Below, piece by piece: positions 15,281 to 22,882 of a stretch of 35,889 nucleotides of DNA. The DNA is from Thermomicrobiaceae bacterium (GTDB lineage: Bacteria > Chloroflexota > Chloroflexia > Thermomicrobiales > Thermomicrobiaceae). Positions within the stretch are counted from its first letter, which is position 1; the number at the start of each line of letters is the position of its first letter. The translations under genes and the position numbers were made by a program. Under the pieces are notes generated by a model. That model was not told where the DNA came from. It searched no databases and worked only from the letters and a program-made list of their open reading frames with translations. The stretch covers positions 1-35,889 of the forward strand of contig JADBJL010000043.1 of the NCBI GenBank assembly GCA_014874455.1, given 5' to 3'.

Positions 15281-15302
15281 GAAAAGGAGGCTGCAGACCA
15301 TC
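15281..15302 (+). promoter_or_regulatory. strong Shine-Dalgarno followed by a non-canonical start (ATC)
   Basis: GAAAAGGAGG (15281-15290) is the best ribosome binding site near hflX. At the correct distance (9 bases) the reading frame carries ATC at 15300-15302. No ATG, GTG or TTG exists in frame between 15237 and the conserved start of the protein. Confidence 0.6.
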
Positions 15303-16634
15303 GGAGAGCTACATCGCGTTCACCGAGCGGCCGAGCGCGCGCTGCTCGTCGGTGTCTACTGGCAGGACGATGGCTGGGATATCCGCTCGTCGATGGAAGA
15401 GCTCGCCCAGCTCGCGGAGACAGCCGACTTGCAGGTCGTCGGCGCCGTCACCCAGCGGCTGGATCACCCGAACGGCAAGCACTACGTCGGTGCCGGGAAG
15501 TTGGCGGAAATCAAGATGCTGCGCGAGCAGCTCGCCTACGACGTCGTACTGGTCAACGACGAGCTGTCACCAGCGCAGCTCCGAAATCTGGAGGACGAAC
15601 TCCAAGTTAAGGTGCTCGACCGCACGGCGCTGATCCTCGATATCTTCGCCCGGCGGGCTCATACGCACGAGGGGCGGCTTCAGGTTGAGCTGGCCCAGCT
15701 CGAGTATCGGCTCCCGCGCCTCACTCGGATGTGGACACATTTGTCACGACAGGCGGTCGGTGGCGTCGGCCTCCGGGGGCCGGGTGAAACACAGCTCGAG
15801 ATCGACCGGCGCCAGGCCCGCCAGCGCATCGCGTTGATTCGCCGCCAGCTCGCCGAGGTGCACCAGCACCGCGAGCGCTATCGCCAGCGGCGGCGCCAGA
15901 ACCAGATCCCCGTCATCGCACTGGTCGGCTACACGAACGCCGGTAAGTCAACGCTGCTGAACGCGCTGGCAGGCAGCCACGTGCTCGCCGAAGACAAGTT
16001 GTTCGCGACTCTCGACCCGACTACCCGGCGCATCACGCTCCCCAGTGGCCGAGAGGTGCTGGTGACTGATACCGTCGGCTTCATCCACAAGCTCCCGACC
16101 ATGCTCGTCGCCGCCTTCCGGGCTACGCTGGAAGAGATCCTCGAGGCACGTCTGGTGTTGCATGTGCTCGATATCACCCATCCGAAGGCGGCCGAGCAAG
16201 CGGCGACCGTCAGCAGGGTCTTGGCCGAACTCGGGGCCGAGCACTACCCGACGCTCACCGTGCTCAACAAGATCGACCGGCTGGGAGAAGATGTCGACCC
16301 CATCCAGCTCGCTCAGGAATTGGGGCTCCAGCCGGATGTCGTACCGGTCTCCGCGCTCTCCGGAGCGGGATTGAGCCTGCTCCGCCAGCGGATCGAGGAG
16401 ACGCTGACTCGCGTCGAGCGGCTGACCCCGGTGTCCGTGCTGGTGCCGTTCCATGCGTCAGATCTTGTCGCGCTCTTCCACGAGCGTGGTCAGGTAGAGG
16501 AGATCGCCTACCAGCACAACGGGGTGCACATCCGAGGGCGATTGCCCGCCTACTTGGCTCCCCGGTTCGCGCGGTACCTCCAGACTGGAAGTGTGCGGGG
16601 GAGTACCCTCCGGGTCGAGGATCGATTCCGGTGA
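15300..16634 (+). CDS. hflX: HflX, ribosome-associated GTPase
   Basis: About 444 residues counted from the ATC at 15300, a normal HflX length. HflX binds 50S subunits, splits stalled ribosomes and hydrolyses GTP. Motifs: the N-terminal HflX domain with HYVGAGKLAEI (61-71), the glycine-rich GVGLRGPGETQLEIDRR (155-171), P-loop GYTNAGKST (210-218), G3 DTVGFIHKLP (257-266), and G4 NKID. A C-terminal domain of about 70 residues follows (SDLVALFHERGQVEE). The start is uncertain. The only canonical in-frame codons upstream are GTG 15234 and codons inside or before tRNA-Gln; the Shine-Dalgarno points to ATC. HflX is often heat-induced, but no heat-shock element is visible here. Confidence 0.93.
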   Translation: MGELHRVHRAAERALLVGVYWQDDGWDIRSSMEELAQLAETADLQVVGAVTQRLDHPNGKHYVGAGKLAEIKMLREQLAYDVVLVNDELSPAQLRNLEDELQVKVLDRTALILDIFARRAHTHEGRLQVELAQLEYRLPRLTRMWTHLSRQAVGGVGLRGPGETQLEIDRRQARQRIALIRRQLAEVHQHRERYRQRRRQNQIPVIALVGYTNAGKSTLLNALAGSHVLAEDKLFATLDPTTRRITLPSGREVLVTDTVGFIHKLPTMLVAAFRATLEEILEARLVLHVLDITHPKAAEQAATVSRVLAELGAEHYPTLTVLNKIDRLGEDVDPIQLAQELGLQPDVVPVSALSGAGLSLLRQRIEETLTRVERLTPVSVLVPFHASDLVALFHERGQVEEIAYQHNGVHIRGRLPAYLAPRFARYLQTGSVRGSTLRVEDRFR

Positions 16635-16688
16635 CGCAGACGTTCGGAGTCAGGCACTCATTCGGGACTAATCTCCTGACCGACGGCG

Positions 16689-16718
16689 GTATTGGAGATA
16701 CGTTCGGCACCGTATAAT
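16689..16718 (+). promoter_or_regulatory. candidate promoter for the roadblock-purM-mglA cluster
   Basis: A perfect TATAAT lies at 16713-16718. Upstream hexamers are poor (TTGGAG at 16692 with 15 bases, or GTATTG at 16689 with 18 bases). It sits in the 152-base gap after hflX, 68 bases before the roadblock gene, so it probably starts the seven-gene plus-strand run. Confidence 0.6.
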
Positions 16719-16786
16719 CGGGCTGTACCTCAAAGCGCTTCAGAGCGGCACGCGACACGGGTAAGCTCAGGAACGGAGGAACCGGG

Positions 16787-17146
16787 GTGGCAGTCACCGA
16801 TGTGTTGCAGCGCCTGCGCGAAGACTACGGACTGGAGATGGCGGCCATCGTGGGAACCGACGGGCTGCTGGTCGAGTCGGCGCACGATCCCGGGCTCGAT
16901 GCTGAGTCGATCGCGGCGAACGCCGTAAGCGGCTTGTTGATGATGGAGGCACTCGGCCGAGAACTGGGCGGAGCCAGTGCGCGACAGGCCATCGTCGAGT
17001 TCGACGAGCATATCGTCCTGGTGACACCGATCGGTCAGGATACTGCGCTCGTCGTCGTGTCAACCGGCACCTCCAACCTGGGCCGACTGCGACTCGCTGT
17101 TCGGCGGGCCCGAGGCACGCTCGAGCGGGAAGCCGCGACCATTTGA
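16787..17146 (+). CDS. roadblock/LC7 domain protein (MglB-like)
   Basis: 119 residues from a GTG with GGAGGA six bases upstream. It is a single roadblock/LC7 domain: an N-terminal helix (VTDVLQRLREDYG), AAIVGTDGLLVES, then a long helix (AESIAANAVSGLLMMEALGREL), and closing strands (ALVVVSTGTSNLGRLRLAVRR). Proteins of this family dimerise and bind small GTPases; MglB is the GAP of MglA in Myxococcus and Thermus. A mglA-like gene lies 1.7 kb downstream in the same direction, so this is a likely GTPase regulator. The stop overlaps a TTG of the purM frame. Confidence 0.82.
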   Translation: MAVTDVLQRLREDYGLEMAAIVGTDGLLVESAHDPGLDAESIAANAVSGLLMMEALGRELGGASARQAIVEFDEHIVLVTPIGQDTALVVVSTGTSNLGRLRLAVRRARGTLEREAATI

Positions 17147-17175
17147 GACGGCCGGAGATGCCTCGCGGGGAGTCT

Positions 17176-18225
17176 ATGGAGGGGCTGTCCTACAGTCGCG
17201 TCGGCGTCGATATCGATCGCGCCGAGAGACTGAAGCGCCGGATCGCCCAACTTGCGGCCTCGACTTTCACGCCTGGTGTGCTGGGAGAGATCGGCCACTT
17301 CGGTGGCCTGTACGTTGCACCGGGCGAACGTAACCCGTACGTGCTCGTCTCGAGCATCGACAGCGTGGGCACCAAGGTGCTCGTCGCAGCACTCGTCGGT
17401 CGTCACCGCGGGATCGGCATCGACCTCGTACACCACTGTATCGACGATATCCTGGCATGTGGCGCGAGGCCGCTGTTCTTCCTGGATTATTTCGCCACAT
17501 CGGGGCTCGATCCCGCACTGCTGGAAGAGCTGGTCGAGGGTATGGCCGAGGCATGCTCGGCGGCTGGCTGCGCGCTCATCGGGGGTGAGACGGCGCAGCT
17601 CCCGGGCATCTACCGGCCAGGCGCCTACGACCTCGCAGGGTGCATCGTCGGAGCCGTACGCCGTGACCGAGTGATCGACGGCTCGGCCATCCGGGAAGGT
17701 GACCTGCTGATCGGGCTGGCAAGCTCCGGACTCCACACCAACGGTTTCACCCTGGCGCGGGCCGCACTTGGCCTCGACGGCGACCCGGAGGAGGCACGGC
17801 GACGACTCGTCGAGGTGCCTCCCTGGGCTGACCGCCCGCTCGGCGATCTCTTGCTCGAGCCGCACCGCTGCTATCTCCCGGTTCTGGAGCCGCTGCTCGA
17901 TGCTGGAACCCTTCATGGACTGGCCCATGTCACCGGCGGAGGGTTGGCTGGGAATGTCGCTCGCATCATCCCGAGCGGGCTCCAGGCGTCGATCGAGGCT
18001 GGGAGCTGGCCGGTGCCGCCGCTCTTTCGGTATATCCAGGAACGCGGGTGTATCGCCGAGAGCGAAATGTTCCGCGTCTTCAACATGGGGATCGGCTACG
18101 TCGTCATCGTCCATCCGAGCGACGCCCCCGCGGTACAGCGACAGCTCGGCGAGGGATGGATCATCGGCACTATCGTCGCAGCGCCGGGCGGGGAAGCACG
18201 GGCTGTGGTATCTGGAATCATGTAG
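17176..18225 (+). CDS. purM: phosphoribosylformylglycinamidine cyclo-ligase
   Basis: 349 residues from the ATG at 17176; the family is normally about 345. It converts formylglycinamidine ribonucleotide to aminoimidazole ribonucleotide with ATP in purine synthesis. Motifs: YSRVGVDID (6-14), HFGGLY (41-46), SIDSVGTK (60-67; the more usual form is DGVGTK), DILACGARPLFFLDYFATSG (91-110), CALIGGETAQLPGIY, and LASSGLHTNGFTLAR. A longer reading from TTG 17143, overlapping the previous stop, adds eleven unconserved residues; GGGGAG just before 17176 supports the shorter form. The other step in this window, purH, is 1.9 kb downstream. Confidence 0.93.
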   Translation: MEGLSYSRVGVDIDRAERLKRRIAQLAASTFTPGVLGEIGHFGGLYVAPGERNPYVLVSSIDSVGTKVLVAALVGRHRGIGIDLVHHCIDDILACGARPLFFLDYFATSGLDPALLEELVEGMAEACSAAGCALIGGETAQLPGIYRPGAYDLAGCIVGAVRRDRVIDGSAIREGDLLIGLASSGLHTNGFTLARAALGLDGDPEEARRRLVEVPPWADRPLGDLLLEPHRCYLPVLEPLLDAGTLHGLAHVTGGGLAGNVARIIPSGLQASIEAGSWPVPPLFRYIQERGCIAESEMFRVFNMGIGYVVIVHPSDAPAVQRQLGEGWIIGTIVAAPGGEARAVVSGIM

Positions 18226-18280
18226 CGATCGTGCAGCGACACGGTGTCGGTCAGCGTTTACGGACTCGGTGGCATCGAAA

Positions 18281-18808
18281 ATGAGCGAACGCAAGACTGA
18301 GCGCCTGGTGATTTCGCCAGATGCTGTTGCCCAAGTGGCAGCGTGCTTGCAGCGGCTAATGGCTGACTCCAACGCCTCACTGAGCATGGTCATCGACCGC
18401 GCGGGGCGAGTAATCGCCGCGGAGAGCAGGGAGCAGCGTTCTGGGCTCGCCGACCTCGGCGTCCTGATCGCGGCCGCCTACGCCTCTCTGCAGGAGATCG
18501 CTCGTCTGCTAAAGGAGGAGAGCTTCCAGACCGTCCTGCACGAGGGGTTACGGGAGCGCATCGTTACGGAGACGGTCAGCACGCATTGGCTGCTGGTCGT
18601 GCTGTTCGACGAGCAGGTGCAGGTGGGCCTCATCCGAGTCCTGGTGAAGCGAACTGCGAGCACCCTCGCTGCGATCCTGGATCTTCAGAAGCAGCGCGCG
18701 CCGAGGGTGGCACGCCCCCGGCAGAAGCAGTCCAGACGTGCAGCCCAGGATACGATAGATTTGATCTTCGGCAAGGAACCACAGGGGCCCGATAACCACC
18801 CAAGCTGA
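18281..18808 (+). CDS. second roadblock/LC7-like protein
   Basis: 175 residues from ATG 18281, 55 bases after purM and 19 bases before the mglA-like gene. Residues about 12-125 read as a roadblock/LC7 fold: helix VAQVAACLQRLMADS, strand-turn SMVIDRAGRVIAAE, a long helix from GLADLGVLIAAAYASLQEIARL, and strands LLVVLFDEQVQVGLIRVLVK. The C-terminal 45 residues are basic and polar (RAPRVARPRQKQSRR) and probably disordered, which is unusual for this family. It is a good candidate for the direct partner of the GTPase encoded next. Shine-Dalgarno is weak, so it may depend on coupled translation. Confidence 0.72.
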   Translation: MSERKTERLVISPDAVAQVAACLQRLMADSNASLSMVIDRAGRVIAAESREQRSGLADLGVLIAAAYASLQEIARLLKEESFQTVLHEGLRERIVTETVSTHWLLVVLFDEQVQVGLIRVLVKRTASTLAAILDLQKQRAPRVARPRQKQSRRAAQDTIDLIFGKEPQGPDNHPS

Positions 18809-18827
18809 TAGGAGTCGATACGCGTCC

Positions 18828-19403
18828 ATGGCACTGATCAACGTCGCTGCCCGCGAGATACACGGCAAGATCGTCTACTACGGGCCAGGATTGTCCGGCA
18901 AGACGACGAACCTGCAATACATCCATGCCCGTATCCCCGCGCACAGCAAGGGGGAGCTGCTGTCGATCGCCACCGAGGCTGAACGTACGCTGTTCTTCGA
19001 CTTCCTTCCGCTCGACGTGGGGAAAGTCCACGGTTTCACCATCCGGTTCCACCTCTACACCGTACCAGGGCAGGTGCTGTACGAGCGCACGCGCGTGGCC
19101 GTGCTCAACGGCGCCGACGGTGTCGTCTTCGTGGCAGACGCGAAGCGCGACCGGCTGGCCGAGAACCTGCAGAGCTTGCGAGAACTGGGACAGAATCTCA
19201 CCGCGCAGGGCAAGAAGTTCCTCGAGTTCCCGCTGGTGCTCCAGTACAACAAGATGGACCTCCCCGACGCGTTGCCGACTCCCGTGTTAGATCGCTACCT
19301 CAACCCCATGCGGGTGCCACGCTTCGAGGCCATCGCTATCCAGGGCGTCGGCGTCTTCGAAACCCTCCGCGCGATCACCAAGCTCGTCGTGAATCGGCTG
19401 TAG
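18828..19403 (+). CDS. MglA-like small Ras-type GTPase
   Basis: 191 residues. P-loop GPGLSGKTTN (19-28) as in bacterial MglA, the MglA-specific switch region YTVPGQVLYERTR (77-89) in place of the eukaryotic DTAGQ, and NKMD (141-144). MglA GTPases set cell polarity and motility in Myxococcus and are found, with roadblock partners, in many non-gliding lineages including Deinococcus-Thermus and Chloroflexota, where their task is unclear. AGGAG is 13 bases upstream, a longer gap than ideal. The neighbouring roadblock genes on the same strand suggest a complete GTPase switch with two possible regulators. Confidence 0.9.
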   Translation: MALINVAAREIHGKIVYYGPGLSGKTTNLQYIHARIPAHSKGELLSIATEAERTLFFDFLPLDVGKVHGFTIRFHLYTVPGQVLYERTRVAVLNGADGVVFVADAKRDRLAENLQSLRELGQNLTAQGKKFLEFPLVLQYNKMDLPDALPTPVLDRYLNPMRVPRFEAIAIQGVGVFETLRAITKLVVNRL

Positions 19404-19489
19404 CGCAACGCCGCCATCTGGTCACGGGCGTTCACGCCTGGCATCATCCACAGTGCGTGTGCGTGCCCGAGTCTCGGGGAGGCAACGCG

Positions 19490-20134
19490 GTGGCACGCAA
19501 GACGGACTTGCTCGAGAGCGACCGATCAGTCGCCCGCGCGCTGGCAGCCGCGAATATCGAAACTCCAGATCCTGACCATAGCCGCCACGTGGCGTTCCTC
19601 AGTCTCCGCCTCTTCGATCTCCTCAAGGAGCCACTCCGACTACCCGACGAGGGACGCGACCTGCTCGCCGCAGCCGCGCTCTGGCACGATTGCGGCCAGC
19701 TACGCTCAATGGCAGACCACCATCGGCACAGCTTCGACCGGATTATGGCCGTGCCGCTGCGCGGCTTCAGCCAGTTGCAGCAGCTCCAGATCGCCAACAT
19801 CGCCCGTTACCACCGGGCCGCCCATCCTTCCCCCCAACATTATGGTTACCAGCGTCTCCCCCGCGTGGCGCGACCGGTGGTCGACCAGATGGCCGCCATC
19901 CTGCGTATCGCCGAGGGGTTGGATGCAGGCCACCTCCAGGTGATTCAGGACGTCGATGTCGTCGTCCATGACAACTATGTGACGATCTACGGCATCAGCG
20001 AGACCTACCCCTCCATGGAGATCGAACGTGCCCAGTCGCGGGCTGGCCTCTTCCGAGAAGTCTTCCAGCGCGACGTCGAAATCCTGCCACGCGTCGTGCG
20101 CCCCCGTTCAGCGGAGCGCGAGAAGGGAGTTTGA
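19490..20134 (+). CDS. HD-domain protein related to the Ppx/GppA C-terminal domain
   Basis: 214 residues from the GTG at 19490, which has GGGGAGG seven bases upstream. The metal-binding HD pair is in ALWHDCGQL (His66-Asp67), with further conserved His in ADHHRHSF (75-82), ARYHRAAHP (105-113), and the LRIAEGLD signature (138-145). This arrangement is that of the C-terminal HD domain of exopolyphosphatase/guanosine pentaphosphatase, here without the ASKHA catalytic half. It may hydrolyse a nucleotide or phosphate ester, perhaps (p)ppGpp-like or polyphosphate, but that is inference. It precedes purH by 5 bases. Confidence 0.8.
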   Translation: MARKTDLLESDRSVARALAAANIETPDPDHSRHVAFLSLRLFDLLKEPLRLPDEGRDLLAAAALWHDCGQLRSMADHHRHSFDRIMAVPLRGFSQLQQLQIANIARYHRAAHPSPQHYGYQRLPRVARPVVDQMAAILRIAEGLDAGHLQVIQDVDVVVHDNYVTIYGISETYPSMEIERAQSRAGLFREVFQRDVEILPRVVRPRSAEREKGV

Positions 20135-20139
20135 CGGCT

Positions 20140-21666
20140 GTGCGAGCCATCCTCTCTGTTTGGGACAAGACGGGTATCGTTGACTTGGCGCAGCGTCTCG
20201 TCGATCAGGGTTGGGAGATCGTGTCGACCGGCGGCACGCTGCGGGCGCTTGAAGACGCCGGGGTTCGGGCCATACCGGTTTCCGCCGTCACCGGTTTCCC
20301 CGAATTGCTCGAGGGCCGCGTCAAAACCCTTCACCCGGCGATCCACGCCGCAATTCTGGCCCGGCGTGACCGTTCCGACCATCTGGCGACTCTGGCTGAG
20401 CACCGGATCGGCTTGATCGATCTCGTGGTCGTGAACCTCTACCCCTTCGCCGAGGTGGCTCGATCCGACCCGTCGCTCGACGTGGCGCTCGAGCACATCG
20501 ACATTGGCGGGCCAGCGTTGTTGCGTGCCGCAGCCAAGAATTTCCCCTCGGTCTTGCCGCTCGTCGATCCGCGCGACTACGAGCCCGTGCTCCGGTGGCT
20601 CGCCGATGGCGGGCCGAACGCCGTTCCGCTGGACGAACGACGCCGCCTGGCCGCCAAGGCGTTTGCCCACGTCGCGAACTACGACGCAGTGATCGCCGAT
20701 TACTTGCGCCAAGCGGATCCGCTACCCGACCAGCTCCCCATCGCTCTCGAGAGGGCGCGTGAACTGCGCTACGGCGAGAACCCGCACCAGCAGGCAGCAC
20801 TCTACCACCTGCTTCGAGCGGCGGGCCCTTCTGGGATACAACGTTGGACGGTGGTCAGCGGGCCGGAGATGTCCTACAACAACTACCTCGATGCCGTCGC
20901 CGCATGGCAGGCTGTGTCCGCCCTGCCTCAGCCAGCGGCAGTTATCGTCAAGCACGGAAACCCCTGCGGCGCGGCGCATGCCTCGGATCTCCACACAGCC
21001 TACGAGCAGGCTCTGGCCAGCGACCCCATCTCCGCTTTCGGCGGCATCGTCGCCTTCAACCAAGCGCTCGATACCCGGACAGCCTCAGCGCTGACCGAGC
21101 GCGTCTTCGACATCGTGCTCGCGCCAGCGTTCGAGGACGGGGCGCTCGCGTTCCTGCGGCGAAAGCGCAACCTCCGCGTCGTGCTCGCGCCCGAGCCTCC
21201 CGAGTCTGGCTCATGGAGCATCCGCTCCCTCGACGGCGCGGCTCTCGTGCAGCAGGCTGACTACGAGCCGGTCGACCCAGCTTTATGGAGAGTCGTCACC
21301 CAGCGTTCGCCCACACCCGAGGAGCGCCGAGCGCTCGGCTTCGCATGGCGGGTCGTACGGTTCGTGACATCCAATGCCATCGTGCTGGCCCAGGATACCG
21401 CGACGGTAGGGATCGGCGGGGGCCAGCCGAACCGCGTGGATGCCGTTCGGCTCGCGGTATGGCGAGCCGGAGAACGTGCGCGGGGTAGCGTCCTGGCCAG
21501 CGACGCCTTCTTTCCTTTCCCCGACAGCGTCGAGGTCGCCGCCCAGGCGGGCGTCACCGCGGTCGTCCAGCCGGGCGGGAGTCGCCGGGACGAAGAGGTG
21601 ATCGCCGCAGCCGACCGCCTGGACATCGCGATGGTGTTCACCGGTGTGCGCCACTTCCGGCACTGA
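20140..21666 (+). CDS. purH: bifunctional AICAR formyltransferase / IMP cyclohydrolase
   Basis: 508 residues, typical of PurH, which performs the last two steps to IMP. The N-terminal MGS-like cyclohydrolase domain shows STGGT (30-34) and FPELLEGRVKTLHPAIHAAI. The transformylase part shows RYGENPHQ, YNNYLDAVAAW, VKHGNPCG with the catalytic Lys-His, DPISAFGGIVAF and SDAFFPFPD. The start is taken as GTG 20140, ten bases after AGGGAG; TTG 20131 overlaps the HD gene stop but is too close to the site. The 3' end is overlapped by an antisense open frame continuing from the uracil-DNA glycosylase gene. Confidence 0.95.
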   Translation: MRAILSVWDKTGIVDLAQRLVDQGWEIVSTGGTLRALEDAGVRAIPVSAVTGFPELLEGRVKTLHPAIHAAILARRDRSDHLATLAEHRIGLIDLVVVNLYPFAEVARSDPSLDVALEHIDIGGPALLRAAAKNFPSVLPLVDPRDYEPVLRWLADGGPNAVPLDERRRLAAKAFAHVANYDAVIADYLRQADPLPDQLPIALERARELRYGENPHQQAALYHLLRAAGPSGIQRWTVVSGPEMSYNNYLDAVAAWQAVSALPQPAAVIVKHGNPCGAAHASDLHTAYEQALASDPISAFGGIVAFNQALDTRTASALTERVFDIVLAPAFEDGALAFLRRKRNLRVVLAPEPPESGSWSIRSLDGAALVQQADYEPVDPALWRVVTQRSPTPEERRALGFAWRVVRFVTSNAIVLAQDTATVGIGGGQPNRVDAVRLAVWRAGERARGSVLASDAFFPFPDSVEVAAQAGVTAVVQPGGSRRDEEVIAAADRLDIAMVFTGVRHFRH

Positions 21667-22323
21667 GCAGGCGATGGAACGCCAGAGTTCGCCGAGTACC
21701 CGCCAGTCCTCCTCCTGTCGCCAGAGGGGGCGGTGCGCCACCGTCCGCGGAGAGGGGTGATACAGCGGCACGAGCCAGCGCCCGTTCCACCTCGTCGGCT
21801 TCCCGACCCCTTCCGAAAGGCAGAGACCGTGCGGCTCGATCCAGTCGAGCGCGGTCAGTGCCACCGTGCCGAGTGCGGCAACGATCTGTGGGCCGACGAT
21901 CTCGAGCCGCCGGGCCAGCCAGCGCACACATCGCCTGGTTTCGGTAGACCGCGGGCAGCGGTTTCGACCCTGCCGATCAGCCGGATGACACAATACCGCG
22001 TTCGTCCGGTGGACGAGTTCCGGCGGGATACCCGCCAGCGCCAGCAAGCGGTGAACCGCCTGCCCCGTACGATCTCCAGTGAGCGGTACACCCGTCCGGA
22101 CAGCGCCGAAGCGGCCAGGCGCCTCGGCGATCAGGACGATCGGGGCTGGCACAGGCCCGTCGCCCGGCCCGGCGACGGGCCGGCCCAGACCAGGACAGGC
22201 CCGGCAGGCGGCCACCTCGGCCAGCAGGCATGCCCAGGCGTCGCCCGGCGGCGCTGCGAGTCGCTGTTCAGGCCAGATCGGGATCGAGCGCTTCCAGGAG
22301 CGGGACGAGACGGTCATAGTCAT
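21283..22323 (-). CDS. Fe-S uracil-DNA glycosylase, family 4/5-like, with read-through tail
   Basis: The conserved domain runs from about 22260 to 21670. It has four Cys placed as in 4Fe-4S glycosylases (C-x2-C in ACRACPG, one in AVLCHP, one in TRRCVRW), motif 1 AEAPGRFGAVRTGVPLTGDRTG split as AEAPG plus RFGAVRTG plus TGDRTG, and motif 2 YHPSPRTV. It should remove uracil or deaminated bases from DNA. The first motif mixes family 4 (EAPG) and family 5 (GA-x-RTG, TGDR-S/T-G) features. Two oddities: the start is unclear, as ATG 22323 or 22317 lies inside the upstream gene without a Shine-Dalgarno, and the frame has no stop at the domain end but continues 384 bases antisense into purH, so the last 125 or so residues are doubtful. 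Confidence 0.75.
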   Translation of the reverse strand: MTMTVSSRSWKRSIPIWPEQRLAAPPGDAWACLLAEVAACRACPGLGRPVAGPGDGPVPAPIVLIAEAPGRFGAVRTGVPLTGDRTGQAVHRLLALAGIPPELVHRTNAVLCHPADRQGRNRCPRSTETRRCVRWLARRLEIVGPQIVAALGTVALTALDWIEPHGLCLSEGVGKPTRWNGRWLVPLYHPSPRTVAHRPLWRQEEDWRVLGELWRSIACSVPEVAHTGEHHRDVQAVGCGDHLFVPATPARLDDRGDARLGGDLDAVGERKEGVAGQDATPRTFSGSPYREPNGIHAVRLAPADPYRRGILGQHDGIGCHEPYDPPCEAERSALLGCGRTLGDDSP

Positions 22324-22882
22324 GCTTGAAGATGCGGGCCAGCTCCCGTGCGGCACGCTCTAGCCAGTCGCGATCGCTCTGGCGTACGTCGTAGAGATAG
22401 CGCGCGTGGGCGGCCAGAAGCTGGTCGGCCGGGATCTCTCCCCGGTACTGAGCCAGGATCGCGAAGTAGCGCGGCTGATCGGTCACCTCCTGCGCCTCCG
22501 GTAACGACACGCGCTCCACCGAAAAGTGGAGCGGAGGCGGAAGTGGCGGCAGCAGGTACGACAGCCGGTCGCCGCGTCGATAGGCGATCGCCGCCGCCGA
22601 GAACACCGAGCGCAGTACATGCCGAAGTTCCGGATTGCGCTGGTAGATCGCCTGGTCGCGCAGGTCAGCCGATCCCCGCCGGACGACACGCCTCCCCGGA
22701 TCGATGCTTCCCGTTTCCCCGTAGGTGACGACCGCGTAAATCACCTCTCCTTCCGCGCCGCGCACCCGGACAAGCGAACCCAGGGGCGGGAGACAGTGGA
22801 GCTCGTCGCACTCAGCGACAAAGCCTACCGTGCTCGTCTCGATGATCTCGCCTACACGCTCTGCTCCGGACTGGTCACACAT
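22268..22882 (-). CDS. stand-alone HAS-barrel domain protein, NurA-linked
   Basis: 204 residues. The ATG at 22882 overlaps the end of the nurA-like gene by 8 bases. The N-terminus (VGEIIETSTVGFVAE, about 10-24, then PLGSLVRVRGAEGEVIYAVV) reads as the HAS barrel that opens HerA helicases and is the part that docks on NurA. No Walker A or B motif follows: the rest is a helical region ending in AARELARIFKHDYDRLVPLLEAL. So this is not a HerA ATPase but could be a NurA-binding partner or adaptor. The fold call comes from pattern recognition only; the role is inferred from the overlap with the nuclease gene. Confidence 0.65.
   Translation of the reverse strand: MCDQSGAERVGEIIETSTVGFVAECDELHCLPPLGSLVRVRGAEGEVIYAVVTYGETGSIDPGRRVVRRGSADLRDQAIYQRNPELRHVLRSVFSAAAIAYRRGDRLSYLLPPLPPPLHFSVERVSLPEAQEVTDQPRYFAILAQYRGEIPADQLLAAHARYLYDVRQSDRDWLERAARELARIFKHDYDRLVPLLEALDPDLA

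Noticed and set aside
17035-18393. Long minus-strand frame opposite purM
   Set aside because: purM on the plus strand is certain; this frame is its mirror image.
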